Source of the DNA: Kitagawia praeruptora
Taxonomy: Eukaryota; Streptophyta; Magnoliopsida; Apiales; Apiaceae
DNA length: 64,000 bases
Direction of reading: 5' to 3'
Assembly: GCA_037693485.1 (NCBI GenBank)
Contig: CM075354.1
Location: 145,289,001-145,353,000, forward strand
Positions within the stretch are counted from its first letter, which is position 1. Every line of letters starts with the position of its first letter. Below the pieces are notes generated by a model. The model was not told the DNA's origin, searched no databases, and saw only the letters and a program-made list of their open reading frames with translations. The position numbers and the translations under genes were made by a program. Shown here in pieces: positions 38,673 to 50,946 of this stretch.

Positions 38673-41600
38673 ATGGCAGCTCAGAGAAGATTACCTAAAT
38701 CAGTAGCCTTCAAGTTTGGTGACTTTGATTTTATGACAAATAATCATGTTGCAGCTATCACCAACAAGGAAGGAGTGTCATCTGATTTTCATCCAATCAT
38801 GGACTTTCTGGCGTATGGACCATTAAGTTATGCATTGACAGCATCTCCACAGATTAATCAAGTAGCTGTTTCACAAGCTTGGGAGAATGCTGAGGTAATT
38901 GATTCTACTCAGAGTCAATCAGGTAAGATTGTTCTACATTTAGGACAAGATTCATTTGACATTACTGAATCTGTTGTTAGTTCAGTACTTTGCTTACCTG
39001 TTACTGATAGTTATGAGAATGTACCATCTGATGATAATATAAGAACTATGTTGTCTGAATTAGGTTATAGTGGACCTCTAGATAACATGTGCCAGTTGAA
39101 TAGGTCTTTTCTAAGAAAGGAATGGTCTTTTTACTTTGATCAAATTGCTAAATGTTTTACTGGCAAATGTAGTTCTTTTCAACAAATTACTTCTGTTACA
39201 TCACATATTGCTTATAGTTTGCTTTATGACAGAGTAATTAACATTGGTCATATTATCTTAAGTCATATGAGTATTAAACTTGGGTCAAGAGATCAAAACA
39301 GGAAAATGGTTTATTATCATAGATTTATGCAATTGTTTATTAACCATTTTATTCCTGATGTTGAAGCTAGATTTGGTAGGGAACATTGTGTTTCTTCTTA
39401 TGAACAACAAAAGAGAATTTTCTCTGATATTACAAAGAAGGACAATGAAAAGAATCTAGATGAAATACCTGCAATTCATTATCCACATCGTTTTCAGGTA
39501 ATTCTTAAAACTCATCTTCCTACTCTCTACAATTCTTCTTTCTTTTGTGGTGAAATGGCTCAGGAATCTCAATTGGAGGAGAACCCACCTGTGTCTACCC
39601 AAGTAGCCGAAAACATCATAGTCTCTGAAACAATTCAAGAACCAAATTTTGATCCACAGCCTATTGTTTCAAAGAAACCAACCTCTGGTGTTTCTCAAAA
39701 GACATCAGTTGTAAGGAAGAGAAGATTTTTTGTGTCAAGTAGTAGTAGTAATTCTAGTGAAGATGATGATGATTTAACTCTTGCAGAGAGAGCAGAATTG
39801 AAGGCTGCAATTCAACTTTCTTTGTTAGTACAAAGAGATGAAAAACCTAGTCACAGCCAGGCTGCAGTCTCACAAAAGGCTGTAGTTCTTAAAAAGGGAA
39901 AACAGTTACTGGATACTGTCTCTCAAAAGACTGTGTCTATTGAACAAAGATCTCATCCCAAGATCACTTCTGTGTCTACACCTCTTGAGTCTTCTCAGGA
40001 TAAATCTTTTGCTCACTATATCAGGAGAACAAGGAGAAAGATTCAATTGTCACCTACACACACAGAGTCTAGTCCAACTAATATCATGCAGGTTTCTACA
40101 GATCAAGCTACATCTATGTCAGTATTTGACAAGAGAGATCTGGATATTGATTCTTCATGGGAAACTACATTATCATACAGACTGGCTATGGGACTAATTT
40201 CTCTCAAAGTGAAGTTGTCAAGGCCTGTTCTAGACTTTCTGATTGAAAGAGTACCAAAACTTTTATTTCCAGATGAATATGGACTTCTACATCAAAGACT
40301 TGACTTAATGAAGATGTATTTTTATGTATCTGTCAGAAGACAATTAGTCAAGAAATTTGGAATCTCGAAGCATGTTGCACTTCAATCACTTCATGCATAT
40401 TTATTTGACAAGGATGTAATTATTGAAGATGCTTCAGCTCAAGGTGAACAACTGGAGGAAGTAGATAGAGGGAAGCAGTCAACAGAAGATACTATTGCAC
40501 CAGTGGTGAGTAGTAGGAAAGATCAGATCACGGTCACTGCAACACAAGAACCATCTAGTCAGAGGAAGGATGACTCAGGAGCTGTGATAGCTGATGTTGA
40601 AAGGTCTTCTGTGATGACTGAGAATGCAAGTGAGATACCCTATGATATGGGAGGAATGACTTTGGTTGATTTTTCTGAAGATCAAACAAATTTTGTTCAG
40701 TCAGAGTCTATCCACCTTGAGGGTGTGTCTCAGCAAACAACACTTAAAGATGGTGATGTACTAACTATGGTGTCTAATGAAGTATTACTGAAGACATCAC
40801 AGTCTAGTAAAGAACCTGAAAGTGGTATACTGGAGCCTGTAGTTTCTGAAAGGAAAGAAGATGATTGTATGGGTTCAGAGACTATAGCAGCTCACTCCTT
40901 GGAGAAAACCTCAAGCCACATGCCATATGAGGAACCCTCTCTCCATGTGAGTTCAGGTATAAAAACTCCTTCTAAACTCTATTTTTCTGTAGGTCATGAG
41001 AGCACTTATCCAAATTTGAGTGATACACTTGAAAAGATGGATATTGATCCACAATTTGAGCGGCTGGCTCCTGACCAGGCAAAAGGTGAGGTAGAAAGAG
41101 TGTTGACTTTAGAAAGTCAAAGTGAGAATGAGGGTATGGATGATCAACTCCATAGTGAGGGAGAGAAAATTAGGAAACCATCATTTGATTTCTGGGATCA
41201 GGTTTTTCCTGAATCTTGGTCTGAAAATTTGGGTATGGATGCTGGTACTTATTCATTCATCAAAATGTATCAGAAGAATGACCTAGCACATCACAATGCA
41301 AAGCCAGAAGTTAAAGCTCAGAAGCAAAAGGAGAGGCTTGCAGAAATCATTAACAGGAGAGGTGCCAGGATAAAGCAATCTCTTGATACATATGTACCAG
41401 ATGAAGATCCTAATGATCCTAGTGTTCCTTTGTATGTACTTCCAATATCAGCTAGAATTGAGACATCAACAGTCTCTGATCACTCTAAGGAGGAGTCAGG
41501 ATTTGAAGATGTTAGTACACAGAATACTGGTGAAGGAGATGATGATCATGTTTCAGTTCCAGAACAGAAAGATGAAGACGTTGATACTTCTAATCAGGTT

Positions 41601-41996
41601 TTATTACTTGAATATCATACAACTCAAGCAACTTCTTCTACAAGACTTGAAGATAAAGTTCTTTCTGATTCTGATACTGAAGATACTAGAAGCACTTCCA
41701 ATATTGAAGTTCATTCTGATGTTTTGAAAGATATTCAGAATTCTCAAATTGCTATTCAAACAAGACTTCAATCACTTGAAGATAACCAAGTCACAATTAT
41801 GGAAAATCAAGCAGTTCTTATGAAACTCATTTGTTCTGTTTCTGAATCTCTTGGAATTATTGTTGCTGATGTCAAAAAGGGGGAGATAAAGACAATTCAA
41901 AGACAACAACAACACTACCAGACTGAAGGAGATAAAGATAAAGCTGGGGGAGATAAAGATCAGACAAATGGTAGTAAAAAGAAGAACCAGGAGTGA
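38673..41996 (+). CDS. Extra (env-like position) ORF of the SIRE-type element
   Basis: 1107 residues from an ATG with AAGAATGG context. Residues 1-290 look folded (VAFKFGDFDFMTNNHVAAIT, FLAYGPLSYALTASPQI, YYHRFMQLFINHFIPDVEARF). The middle is long, acidic, Ser/Thr-rich and low in structure (SSSSNSSEDDDD). A second compact patch lies near residues 490-590 (LDFLIERVPKLLFPDEYGLL). The C-terminus is a coiled coil (IQTRLQSLEDNQVTIMENQA). I see no signal peptide or clear membrane span, so an envelope role is not supported by the sequence itself. ORFs at this place are known in SIRE elements and are called env-like by position. Confidence 0.8.
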   Translation: MAAQRRLPKSVAFKFGDFDFMTNNHVAAITNKEGVSSDFHPIMDFLAYGPLSYALTASPQINQVAVSQAWENAEVIDSTQSQSGKIVLHLGQDSFDITESVVSSVLCLPVTDSYENVPSDDNIRTMLSELGYSGPLDNMCQLNRSFLRKEWSFYFDQIAKCFTGKCSSFQQITSVTSHIAYSLLYDRVINIGHIILSHMSIKLGSRDQNRKMVYYHRFMQLFINHFIPDVEARFGREHCVSSYEQQKRIFSDITKKDNEKNLDEIPAIHYPHRFQVILKTHLPTLYNSSFFCGEMAQESQLEENPPVSTQVAENIIVSETIQEPNFDPQPIVSKKPTSGVSQKTSVVRKRRFFVSSSSSNSSEDDDDLTLAERAELKAAIQLSLLVQRDEKPSHSQAAVSQKAVVLKKGKQLLDTVSQKTVSIEQRSHPKITSVSTPLESSQDKSFAHYIRRTRRKIQLSPTHTESSPTNIMQVSTDQATSMSVFDKRDLDIDSSWETTLSYRLAMGLISLKVKLSRPVLDFLIERVPKLLFPDEYGLLHQRLDLMKMYFYVSVRRQLVKKFGISKHVALQSLHAYLFDKDVIIEDASAQGEQLEEVDRGKQSTEDTIAPVVSSRKDQITVTATQEPSSQRKDDSGAVIADVERSSVMTENASEIPYDMGGMTLVDFSEDQTNFVQSESIHLEGVSQQTTLKDGDVLTMVSNEVLLKTSQSSKEPESGILEPVVSERKEDDCMGSETIAAHSLEKTSSHMPYEEPSLHVSSGIKTPSKLYFSVGHESTYPNLSDTLEKMDIDPQFERLAPDQAKGEVERVLTLESQSENEGMDDQLHSEGEKIRKPSFDFWDQVFPESWSENLGMDAGTYSFIKMYQKNDLAHHNAKPEVKAQKQKERLAEIINRRGARIKQSLDTYVPDEDPNDPSVPLYVLPISARIETSTVSDHSKEESGFEDVSTQNTGEGDDDHVSVPEQKDEDVDTSNQVLLLEYHTTQATSSTRLEDKVLSDSDTEDTRSTSNIEVHSDVLKDIQNSQIAIQTRLQSLEDNQVTIMENQAVLMKLICSVSESLGIIVADVKKGEIKTIQRQQQHYQTEGDKDKAGGDKDQTNGSKKKNQE

Positions 41997-42202
41997 CAGT
42001 GGTGAATCTCAGCTAGGAAGTGGTAAGGAAGAGCAGCATTAATAGTTAAAATTCTTTCTTCTAAGTACTGGATATATGTCTACATCTGAGAAGGAGGTAC
42101 TTAACTTCATAATTCTACATTCATAAATTCTATTCTGGTTGTATTGTTATATGTTTTGACATCCACAACTTAGATTTATGCTTCAGATTGTAAAGCATAA
42201 AT

Positions 42203-42211
42203 AGGGGGAGA
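42203..42211 (+). promoter_or_regulatory. Copia polypurine tract
   Basis: AGGGGGAGA, one base from the 3' LTR start. It is the plus-strand primer for reverse transcription. Confidence 0.85.
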
Positions 42212-42212
42212 T

Positions 42213-42951
42213 TGTTAGGAATAATTCATAAGTTGTGATGTTAAGAATAGAATTTACACATTATACTTCTTGTAATCCTGATCTTATAAAGGATTTAGCA
42301 CTGTATATAGGATTTATGTGTAAGACAGTTATCTGTATAGTTTAGTCAGGAATGAACAGTGTATCGGAGACTACATGTCAGGAATAGAGAGCAAATCCTG
42401 ATGATGGTCCAATACTGATGAGTGATCAGATACTGATGCAGTGTACAGATCCTGATATCAGTCGTGTTACTGATGATGTCATTATGGATGCTACAGAAAC
42501 TGGCAAGTGCTATAAAACAGGATCATTGTTTGAAGAACAAGCAAGAAGATATTATGAAGGGAAGAGTTTTCTATTGAAGGAAACTATCAACTAGAAGGCA
42601 GAACATTGTCATGTATAGATTATATCTTTCTGTTATTAGTTGATAGGTAGCATTATAAATACTCTCTCAATATCATTGTAAAGAGCGTGTGAGGCGTGAA
42701 TCGAACTAGTGAATGTGCGTAGCTCTGTATAAGGTTTGTATTCGAGAGTACGAAACAAACAGAGAGATATTTGTATTGTCAGCAGCTGCTAAAGGTATTG
42801 TACACCTTTGGTAGAGTTTGTATTTGATCTTATTAATACAAACAAGAGTTTGATTCATTCGTTTATTCTTGTTCTTATAATCAAGCAAAAATCAGACACG
42901 ATTATATAACTTGTATTCAACCCCCCCTTCTACAAGTTATTCGAGTTAACA
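42213..42951 (+). repeat. Copia 3' LTR
   Basis: 739 bp, same ends as the 5' LTR. Followed by ATTCC. Confidence 0.92.
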
Positions 42952-43202
42952 ATTCCTTTGACCATTGCAATTTGCCATGTTCATTTAAAAAATAAAATTG
43001 TTAGGGAATTAAACAAAAATTTCAAAAAATTTCTCCAAATGCTATGTGTAAGCTTTTAATTGGCTATAAAAATAATAATAGGATGGGATCCCCTACATTG
43101 ACACTAACCATCCAATTAAAATCTTCCACATATTTACCACATCATTTTATACAAGTTTTTAGGAAAAAATTTTGGGTTCCCTAGCAATACTTTTTAAAAA
43201 AA

Positions 43203-44653
43203 CTAGCCTAAAACCCGTGCGATGCACAGATTTTTTTTAATATTATTTAAAAAAATTCATTAATTTAAATTAATTTTTTAAAACATGAATTGTGGAGGCT
43301 TACATTTTTATATGAGATGATTTGATAATAATTATATAAATGTTATCCGTGATATTTCTAGAAAAGAATGGTTTTTTGTTAGAAAATATAGAAAAGATGA
43401 TTGATGATTGGTTTTAGTTAAAAAGAGTAATAGATTAATTATAAGTAATTATAAAATTATTACTTCATTTTATTAAATAGAATGCCCGTTATATGATTCG
43501 AAAAATAGAGAATTTAGTTAGAGAAAATTAAAAAGGTAATATGTTTTAGGTGAAAAAGGTAATTGATTAGTTTATAGTAATTATAATTTAATTACGTTAT
43601 TTTAATAAATAAAATTGCTCGTAATGTTTTTAGAAAAGGAGAAATAATATTGTTCGTGAAATTTCTATTAAAAGAGGGATTTTAGTTAGAAAATATAGAA
43701 AAGATGGTATGTTTTAGCTGAAAAAGGCAATCGATTAATTAATAATATTATAATATTATTATTTTATTTTATTAAATAGAACCGCCCGTGATATAATTTG
43801 GAAAAAAGAGATTTTAGGTAGAGAAAATAGAACGATAACGTGAAGATGACATGATTTATGTGAAAAAAGTAATTTATTAGTTTATAGTAATTATAATTTA
43901 ATTATGTTATTTTACTAAATAAAATTGTTCATAGTTTTTAGAAAATGAGAAATTAATGTTGACCGTTATATTTTTAGAAAAAAGGGAATTTAATTAGAAA
44001 AAATAGAAAAGATGATTTATTTTAGCTGAAAAGGTCATCGGTTAATTATTAGTATTATAATATTATTATTTTATTTTTATTAAATAGAAACGCACTTGAT
44101 ATAATTGGAAAAAAGGAGATTTTAGTAAGAGAAAAGAAAAGAAAAAAGGTAACGTGTTTTGGTTGAAAAAGGTAACCGTCCATGATATAATTGGAAAAAG
44201 AGATATTTTAGTTAGAGAAAAAAGAAAAGGTAATGTGTTTTGACTGAAAAGGGTAATTGATTTTATTAAACAAAATTGCTTGTAGTGTTTTTAAAAGGAG
44301 AGATTTTAGTTTGATAAATGTAAAAGATATTCTATTTTACCTAAAAAAGGAAATAATTTAGTTTTTGAAAAATAGAAAAGGTAATATGTTCAACCTGAAA
44401 AAGGAAATTGATTAATAAAGGAGAAATTTTAGTTAGAAAAAATATAAAAGATATTGTATTTTACCTGAAAAAGGAAATTATTTAGTTTTTGAAAAATAGA
44501 AAAGATAACATGTGTAACCTGAAAAAGGAAATTGATTAGTTAGTAGATCTGTAATTGAGTAAGGGTAAATAAGTAAAATCAACAGGTACCGTACCGACCG
44601 ACCGACCGACCGACCAAACTTTTAATGTTTCGGTTTTTATATAATAGTATAGA
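43203..44653 (-). mobile_element. Non-autonomous Helitron
   Basis: On the minus strand it begins TCTATACTATTATATAAAAA after a host A and ends GTGCATCGCACGGGTTTTAG then GCTAG before a host T. These are the Helitron hallmarks: TC start, hairpin plus CTAG end, A/T insertion. The 1451-bp interior is a degenerate tandem array and carries (GACC)n near 44594. No Rep/helicase was seen. Confidence 0.8.
43330..44560. repeat. Degenerate internal array of the Helitron
   Basis: Units of roughly 130-150 bp recur with phrases such as TTTTAGTTAGAGAAAA, AAAAGGTAATTGATTAGTT and ATAGAACCGCCCGTGATATA. Related units appear at 45300-45780 and 59600-59870. Confidence 0.65.
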
Positions 44654-44795
44654 TAAGTTTTAAATCATGCATATCATTAATTAAATTTACATTAAATTAT
44701 TAATATTAAAATTAAAATGGAATATTGATTGTAACATAAAATAAAATTTGTTACTTATCAAAAAAAATCCGTGCATCGCACGGGTTATAAGCTAG
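44654..44795 (+). mobile_element. Helitron 3'-end fragment
   Basis: It ends CCGTGCATCGCACGG plus TTATAAGCTAG before T. No matching 5' end was found upstream on the plus strand. Confidence 0.6.
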
Positions 44796-46825
44796 TAAAT
44801 ATTAATGATTGAAAGATACGATATTTTAAGTGAATATAAAGGGTAATATGTTCAACTAAAAGTAAATGTCGTTTAAATTAACTGAAAGATAAGATATTTT
44901 ATGTATTTATTAAATTTTAATTAATAGTACAATTATGTTTTTATATAAGTATCAATTTAATAAGTTTTTTAAATTTTAATTTCATATAATTTAATATACT
45001 CATCTTTACGTATTATACTAATATTTTTTTATTATAAACAACGTATAGGGTTTTTAATATATTTTATTAATAATTGAAAATATGGTGTGATATTTTTTGG
45101 TATATATTAATCATTGTAAGATTAGTTTTAAATAAAAAAACTAACATATTTTAATTAGAAAGGAAATATTAATAATTTGAAGATATACCATTGATGTTTT
45201 TATAAAAGGTAATATCTTCAATTAAAAGAAAATCTGAAAATGGCAATGACTAATTACCGTTAATTATATTATGTCATTATTTATTTTAATAATTTGGATA
45301 ACCGCCCATGATATAGTAAGAGAAAATAAAAAAGATAACGTGTTTTAATTCGAAAAAAAATATTAATGAAGAAAAAAGATAACGTAGGAGAGATTTTATT
45401 TAGAGAAAAGAGAAAAGATAACGTGTTTTGATTGAAAATGGAAATTGATTAGTTAATAGTAATTATAAAATAATTATGTTATTTTATTAAACAAAATTGC
45501 TCGTAGCTTTTTTAAAAAAGATAAATTTTAGTTAGATAAAATGTAAAAGATATTCTATTTTTACTGAAAAAATAATTTATTTATTTATTGCGAATATAAT
45601 ATATTTAACCTGAAAAAGGAAATTGAATAAAGGAGAAATTTTAGGGAGACACAATATAAATGATATGTATCTTATGTGAAAAGGGAAATTATTTAGTTAT
45701 TGAAAATTAGAAAAGATAATATGTGTAACCTCAAAAAGGAAATTGATTAGTTAGTAGAAGTAAAGGTAAATAAGTAAAATCAACAGGTACCGTACCGACC
45801 GACCAACCAAACTTTTAATGTTTCGGCTTTAATATAATAGAATAGATAGATTTCATTTCTTATTAAAATACATTACCTTTTAATTTAATTATTAATATGT
45901 ACCCGAAAATATCATACAATATTTTTCAATTATTAATAAATATATTAAAACTCGTATACATTATTTATAATAACAAAACAATAGTATAATCATTAAACAT
46001 GAGTATATTAAATTTTATAAAATTAAAATTTAAAATATTATTAAAAATAATTATTATATACAAACATAATTGTAATATTTTTTTTGATATGTAATAAATT
46101 TTATTTTATGTTATAATTATATTTTTATATAATCATTATTTAAAATATTTTATTTTAATTTTAATATTAATAATTTAATATCAATTTAATTAATGATATG
46201 CATGGTTTAAAACTTATATTATAAAATTTTAAAATAAATAAGTCTTTGATAAAATTTGAAACTTGAAATTTTAGTAAATTAATTTAATCGTATAATATAT
46301 TTAATAATTAGATCTAATGATTCTGATTTTTTAATAAAAATTTAATGGTCATTATTCGTAATACGAATTTCTATTATACTATTATATTTTGTTACTGATT
46401 ATATGATATGGTGTGATATTTTTGGGTATATATTAATGATTGCTAGATATGAATTGATTGGAAAATATGATATGATTGAGGTTTTAGGTGTTTATAAACG
46501 GTAATATATTCAACTAAAATTAAATGTGAAAAAGACAATCGAAATACCAAAATCAGAATTACCTTTAATTGTATTATGTTATTATTTATTTTGGGTGTTT
46601 TAATAGTATTGATATCATATATACTTTTCTTTATAATGAATGGTAAATAAGTAAATTCACGAAATACCAAAAAACATATACCAAAATTTTTAATGTTTCG
46701 GGTATTATATAATTATTAATTAATTTTAATTTAATATAATTTTAATATACTCATGTTTACGGATTATACTAATGTTTCCTTATTATAAACAACGTGTGCA
46801 AATTTTTAATATACTTTATTAACAA
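44796..46825. other. AT-rich Helitron debris
   Basis: No gene. A minus-strand Helitron-like 5' end lies at about 45800-45846 (complement TCTATTCTATTATATT, then AAAGCCGAAACATT) beside a GTACCGTACCGACC stretch that resembles the start region of the Helitron at 43203-44653. A second decayed start-like stretch is near 46690-46712. Confidence 0.55.
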
Positions 46826-49571
46826 CTAGCGTTCTACCCGTGCTACGCACCGACCAATAAATTGTATTAATAAATTAATATAAATATATTATTTTAATTT
46901 TTATTTAGAAAAATATATAATTTTATTGAAATGTTAATTAACGTCAGTATAAAATTACTTATCTGTGAATTCATACCAATTGAATTAATATTAATATTAT
47001 GAACCAATCATCAAAACAAATACAACCCGCGTTGAAAAGTTCAAAATCCATCTTTATTGTTTTTTTTTAAATTGAGCTTTCATTTTATTTCTCTCTTTTT
47101 TAGAGAATATTTCTACGTATCATGTTAACAAATTTTTCACCCATATTATGAGAATTCGGTATATTTATTCAATATCGAATCCTTAAAATATTTATTATAT
47201 TAATTCATTGAAAATATTTGTATGGTCATGGTAAATTTTTCGATAACATTTAAAAAATGTATAGAAACTTAATCCTCACGACTCCAATAAATCATTAGAT
47301 TGTCTGTCAAAAAAAGATTGCATGTTTCAGTCATATGAGAAAGGATATCTACTGTGCAAGATAGATGAAACGAACGTAATTATAACAATAGAAACTTTCA
47401 TCTAATCTAGTTTGCTATGTGATTGTTCAATATCATTTTTACAAATTATATGTCCTATTATTAATGAATTGATTTACTATAAAAAAATATTATCAACTAA
47501 CCAAACAAATTCAATATATCGCACTCTTGGAGTAACATATGATTGTTAGATTTTATGGTTATTGCACTTAGCTTGTTTGTAAAGACAATTTAAAATGTGC
47601 ATTTTCAGTTTGGAAGATTGTATTTTGGTTTTTATATTCTTTTCTAGTAAAATATGGAATAATAAATTTTTGTTTTCTTTAATTCTTAAAATAAGACATA
47701 TGAAAATGAGTATCACCTATTTTTTTCATTTTACTAACTTGTGGAAATAAGTTAATGTCCATAAAATTGAAATCAAGTGTGTAATATATAAACACATAAT
47801 CACATTGTTACATATGTGTCCTTGTAATTCAGATTTTGGGTTAAATAACATGAAATTTAATTTCCTTTAACAGTGAGTATATTTTTCCGACATATATAAG
47901 AATAAATAGCTTATGTAGACCTGACAAATCGTTTTGTACATTCATGTCATGTACTTTAGGGTCTTTAACGAAAATGACATGATATTAAATCGTGTACCCG
48001 AAATTAGAATACAAAATGACCCTAAATTACACAAATTTTTTCGTGTACACGAAATTAAATGAAATACACGAATAGAAAAAATATGTCAATTACATGAAAT
48101 ATTACTATGTATCCAAGTTATGTAAATATATAATTATATGTCTTAGAACAACATTGAGATGTTACAAAACAAAACTAAGAGCAGCATGCATGGTGTAAAG
48201 TCTGCCAAACAAAAAGAAACCCTCCTTTTTATTTTTTCTTATTTCTCGTTAACAAATATCTCTCGTAGAATCTTTCTACCAAGTTATTTAGTTTACTTAG
48301 CCATATTTTATGCTTTGTTAATATAAAAAAAAATAATCAACCAACCAAGCAAATTCAATATATGCACTTAGGTTAAATATGAGAATTGATACTATTACTT
48401 TAATTCAAGAATATAAAATTCAAAAAGGCACCCTTTTATTAAAAACAATATATATTTTAAGTGTATACCATTTTTATTTATCATTATTAATAATTTTTAA
48501 GTGTATACCATTTTTACCAATTTATTATGGAAATATTCACTAACAATATTTTCATTGACTTTGTAATATTTTTTATTTTTTGATTGATAATTTATACACC
48601 AAATAATTTATAGTACTATTTAAGAGTATATTTAATATTTTGAATAATTCAATTATATTATCAGGTCAAATTATTTTTCCATTAATTATTGCATAGTTAA
48701 AAATTTTCGTAATTAAAATGTTAAAAGATGATTGGTTTAAAATTAATTCTTATATTTTAATTGGTTGATCCTAGCTTTTTTTTATGATTGAATTATTTAA
48801 TACTTTACATAACTTAAATTTTGAATGTGTATTTAGAATAGTGTGGTAAATAGTTTTATATTGTTAATAATTTTTAATTCATGATTTTAATTGTATCTTA
48901 TGATTTTGAATTGAGAGTTTCAGATATCAAAATATCTATTATAAATATAATAGATTCATGTATTAATGTATAATTTTTTAAATTAAATAATTATTTTATT
49001 TAGAATAAAATTGTTAATTAATCACTGAATAACATTGGCAACCCAACGCTGTAAAAAAATAGATTATTGATTGTTTTAAGTTTCTTTTTAAGTTGCTTGT
49101 TGATTGTTTTATATGTGATAGTAGTTTATGGTTCTTTTAGTAGTTTTGTACTGTAGTAGGTTTGATCATGTTTCTTCCTGATGTCCAGTTGTGATGTGAT
49201 GACGTATGTAAAGGCTTTGCCTATCTAGCTCCTTCCTGTTGGAGCTATATTATAATATAAGTTTTGCCTTTCAAAAAAAAAAAATACAACAAAAAAATAT
49301 AAAGTAGTACCGTAACCGAAATTAATATGATTTAGCCATAAGGAGAAGGAGAATTGATGCATACACTTTGTTTATGGCTAGGTCTCATGGGGAATAGGGA
49401 ATAAGAGGCTTAGAATTCCTGTAATGTTTAAGTTGATATAATAATTATATTTTTTAGGTTGTAAGAATTATTTATTCTTTTAAAATTTTATTATTCAATC
49501 ATAAACTATTTTTTTATTATTATAAAATAATTTTTAAAATACCCGTGTGCGTAGCACCGTCTATAATCTAG
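46826..49571. other. AT-rich block bounded by two inverted Helitron-like 3' ends
   Basis: The left boundary is a minus-strand end (complement GTGCGTAGCACGGG then CGCTAG). The right boundary is a plus-strand end (CCCGTGTGCGTAGCACC then ATCTAG at 49568-49571). Inside I see no ORF of note. ATTTTTAAGTGTATACCATT repeats near 48450-48510. Confidence 0.5.
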
Positions 49572-49895
49572 TCATGTTTAGTTAATTGATATGAAAAAAA
49601 ATAAAAATTAACTGTTATTGAGTGTAAGTTGATTTGATTTGAGTTTAGTCTTGGTTGAAACGTAGAATCTAGATCCAATAGAGAAACATGTTACATTAAG
49701 TTTAATTGATTTAAATTTAATAGATTCTGAATGATGTTAAAATAATTCATAATCTTGTGATTAGTTAACTAATACATGTTAGATTCGGGTATCCTTTATT
49801 ATAATAAGGGATGTTCAAAAACAATTCATGACTAAAAGATATATAACCATATGTAATATGCTGTTATGTGGATTTATAGAAAATAACATTTATGG
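49522..49895. repeat. Direct duplication, copy 1
   Basis: 374 bp repeated at 50341-50714 with few differences. It contains the Helitron-like end CCCGTGTGCGTAGCACC plus CTAG and 300 bp beyond it. Confidence 0.85.
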
Positions 49896-50340
49896 TTAGT
49901 AGAATTTTTTTAAATTAAAAACCATGTGATATGCGAAGCTATTAAATAAAAATATTTTATATTTAACTTTAATTTAACTGCGATTAGTAAATTATAATAA
50001 GCATGGTAAATAATAAAACTTTTGTATATGATTGATTGATTTAAAGTTTAGAAGTAAATTCTGATTGCCTCTTAAATAATTTTAATTTTTAATCGGTAAT
50101 TTATTCACTAACCAATAATGATACTCTTATAGCCTATATTTAATAATTAAAGTAATTAAAATATATGTAGTGTTCGTTTATATTATTTTATTAATTATTT
50201 GTTTAACAAATTGTGAATAAAAATAATATATTTAAATTGTGATTATAATTGTACAATATATATTATAAAAATAAATTTATAATGTATGATAATATGATTG
50301 TGACTGACTTTAAATAAAAAGAGTGGTTAATTAATGAATG

Positions 50341-50714
50341 ATAAAATAATTTTTAAAATACCCGTGTGCGTAGCACGGGCTATAATCTAGTCATGTTTAG
50401 TTAATTGATATGAAAAAAAATAAAAATTAACTGTTATTGAGTGTAACTTGATTTGATTTGAGTTTAGTCTTGGTTGAAACGTAGAATCTAGATCCAATAG
50501 AGAAACATGTTACATTAAGTTTAATTGATTTAAATTTAATAGATTCTGAATGATGTTAAAATAATTCACAATCTTGTGATTGGTTAACTAATACATGTTA
50601 GATTCGGGTATCCTTTATTATAATAAGGGATGTTCAAAAACAATTCATGACTAAAAGATATATAACCATATGTAATATGCTGTTATGTGGATTTATAGAA
50701 AATAACATTTATGG
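50341..50714. repeat. Direct duplication, copy 2
   Basis: 374 bp, offset 819 bp from copy 1. The hairpin here is perfect (CCCGTGTGCGTAGCACGGG), whereas copy 1 has lost it. Confidence 0.85.
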
Positions 50715-50946
50715 CCTTGGTTAAAAGATAGTAAGTTAAATTATATAAGGAAACATATTTGTTTTAATTTGATTGGTCCATGATTTAGAAGTGGCATATG
50801 ATTGGTTCTAAAATAATTCATAGTTTTCTGATTGGTTAACTGAGTACATGATTAATTAACTGGATGGCGTGGTAGACTCAGGTTTGATAATAAAGGATTG
50901 AAAAATATGGTGTGATATTTTCGGGTATATATATTAATGATTATAA

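Larger units (their letters stand above)
30790..42951 (+). mobile_element. SIRE-like Copia retrotransposon, young
   Basis: 12.2 kb with 739-bp LTRs (30790-31528, 42213-42951) that differ at one position I can see (near 30845). The duplication ATTCC lies at 30785-30789 and 42952-42956. The order is LTR, tRNA-Met primer site, gag, pol (protease, integrase, RT, RNase H), a long extra ORF, polypurine tract, LTR. Integrase before RT marks it as Copia. Its size and the extra ORF after pol fit the SIRE/Maximus group. Gag has one frameshift, so this copy is probably not fully autonomous. Confidence 0.93.
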
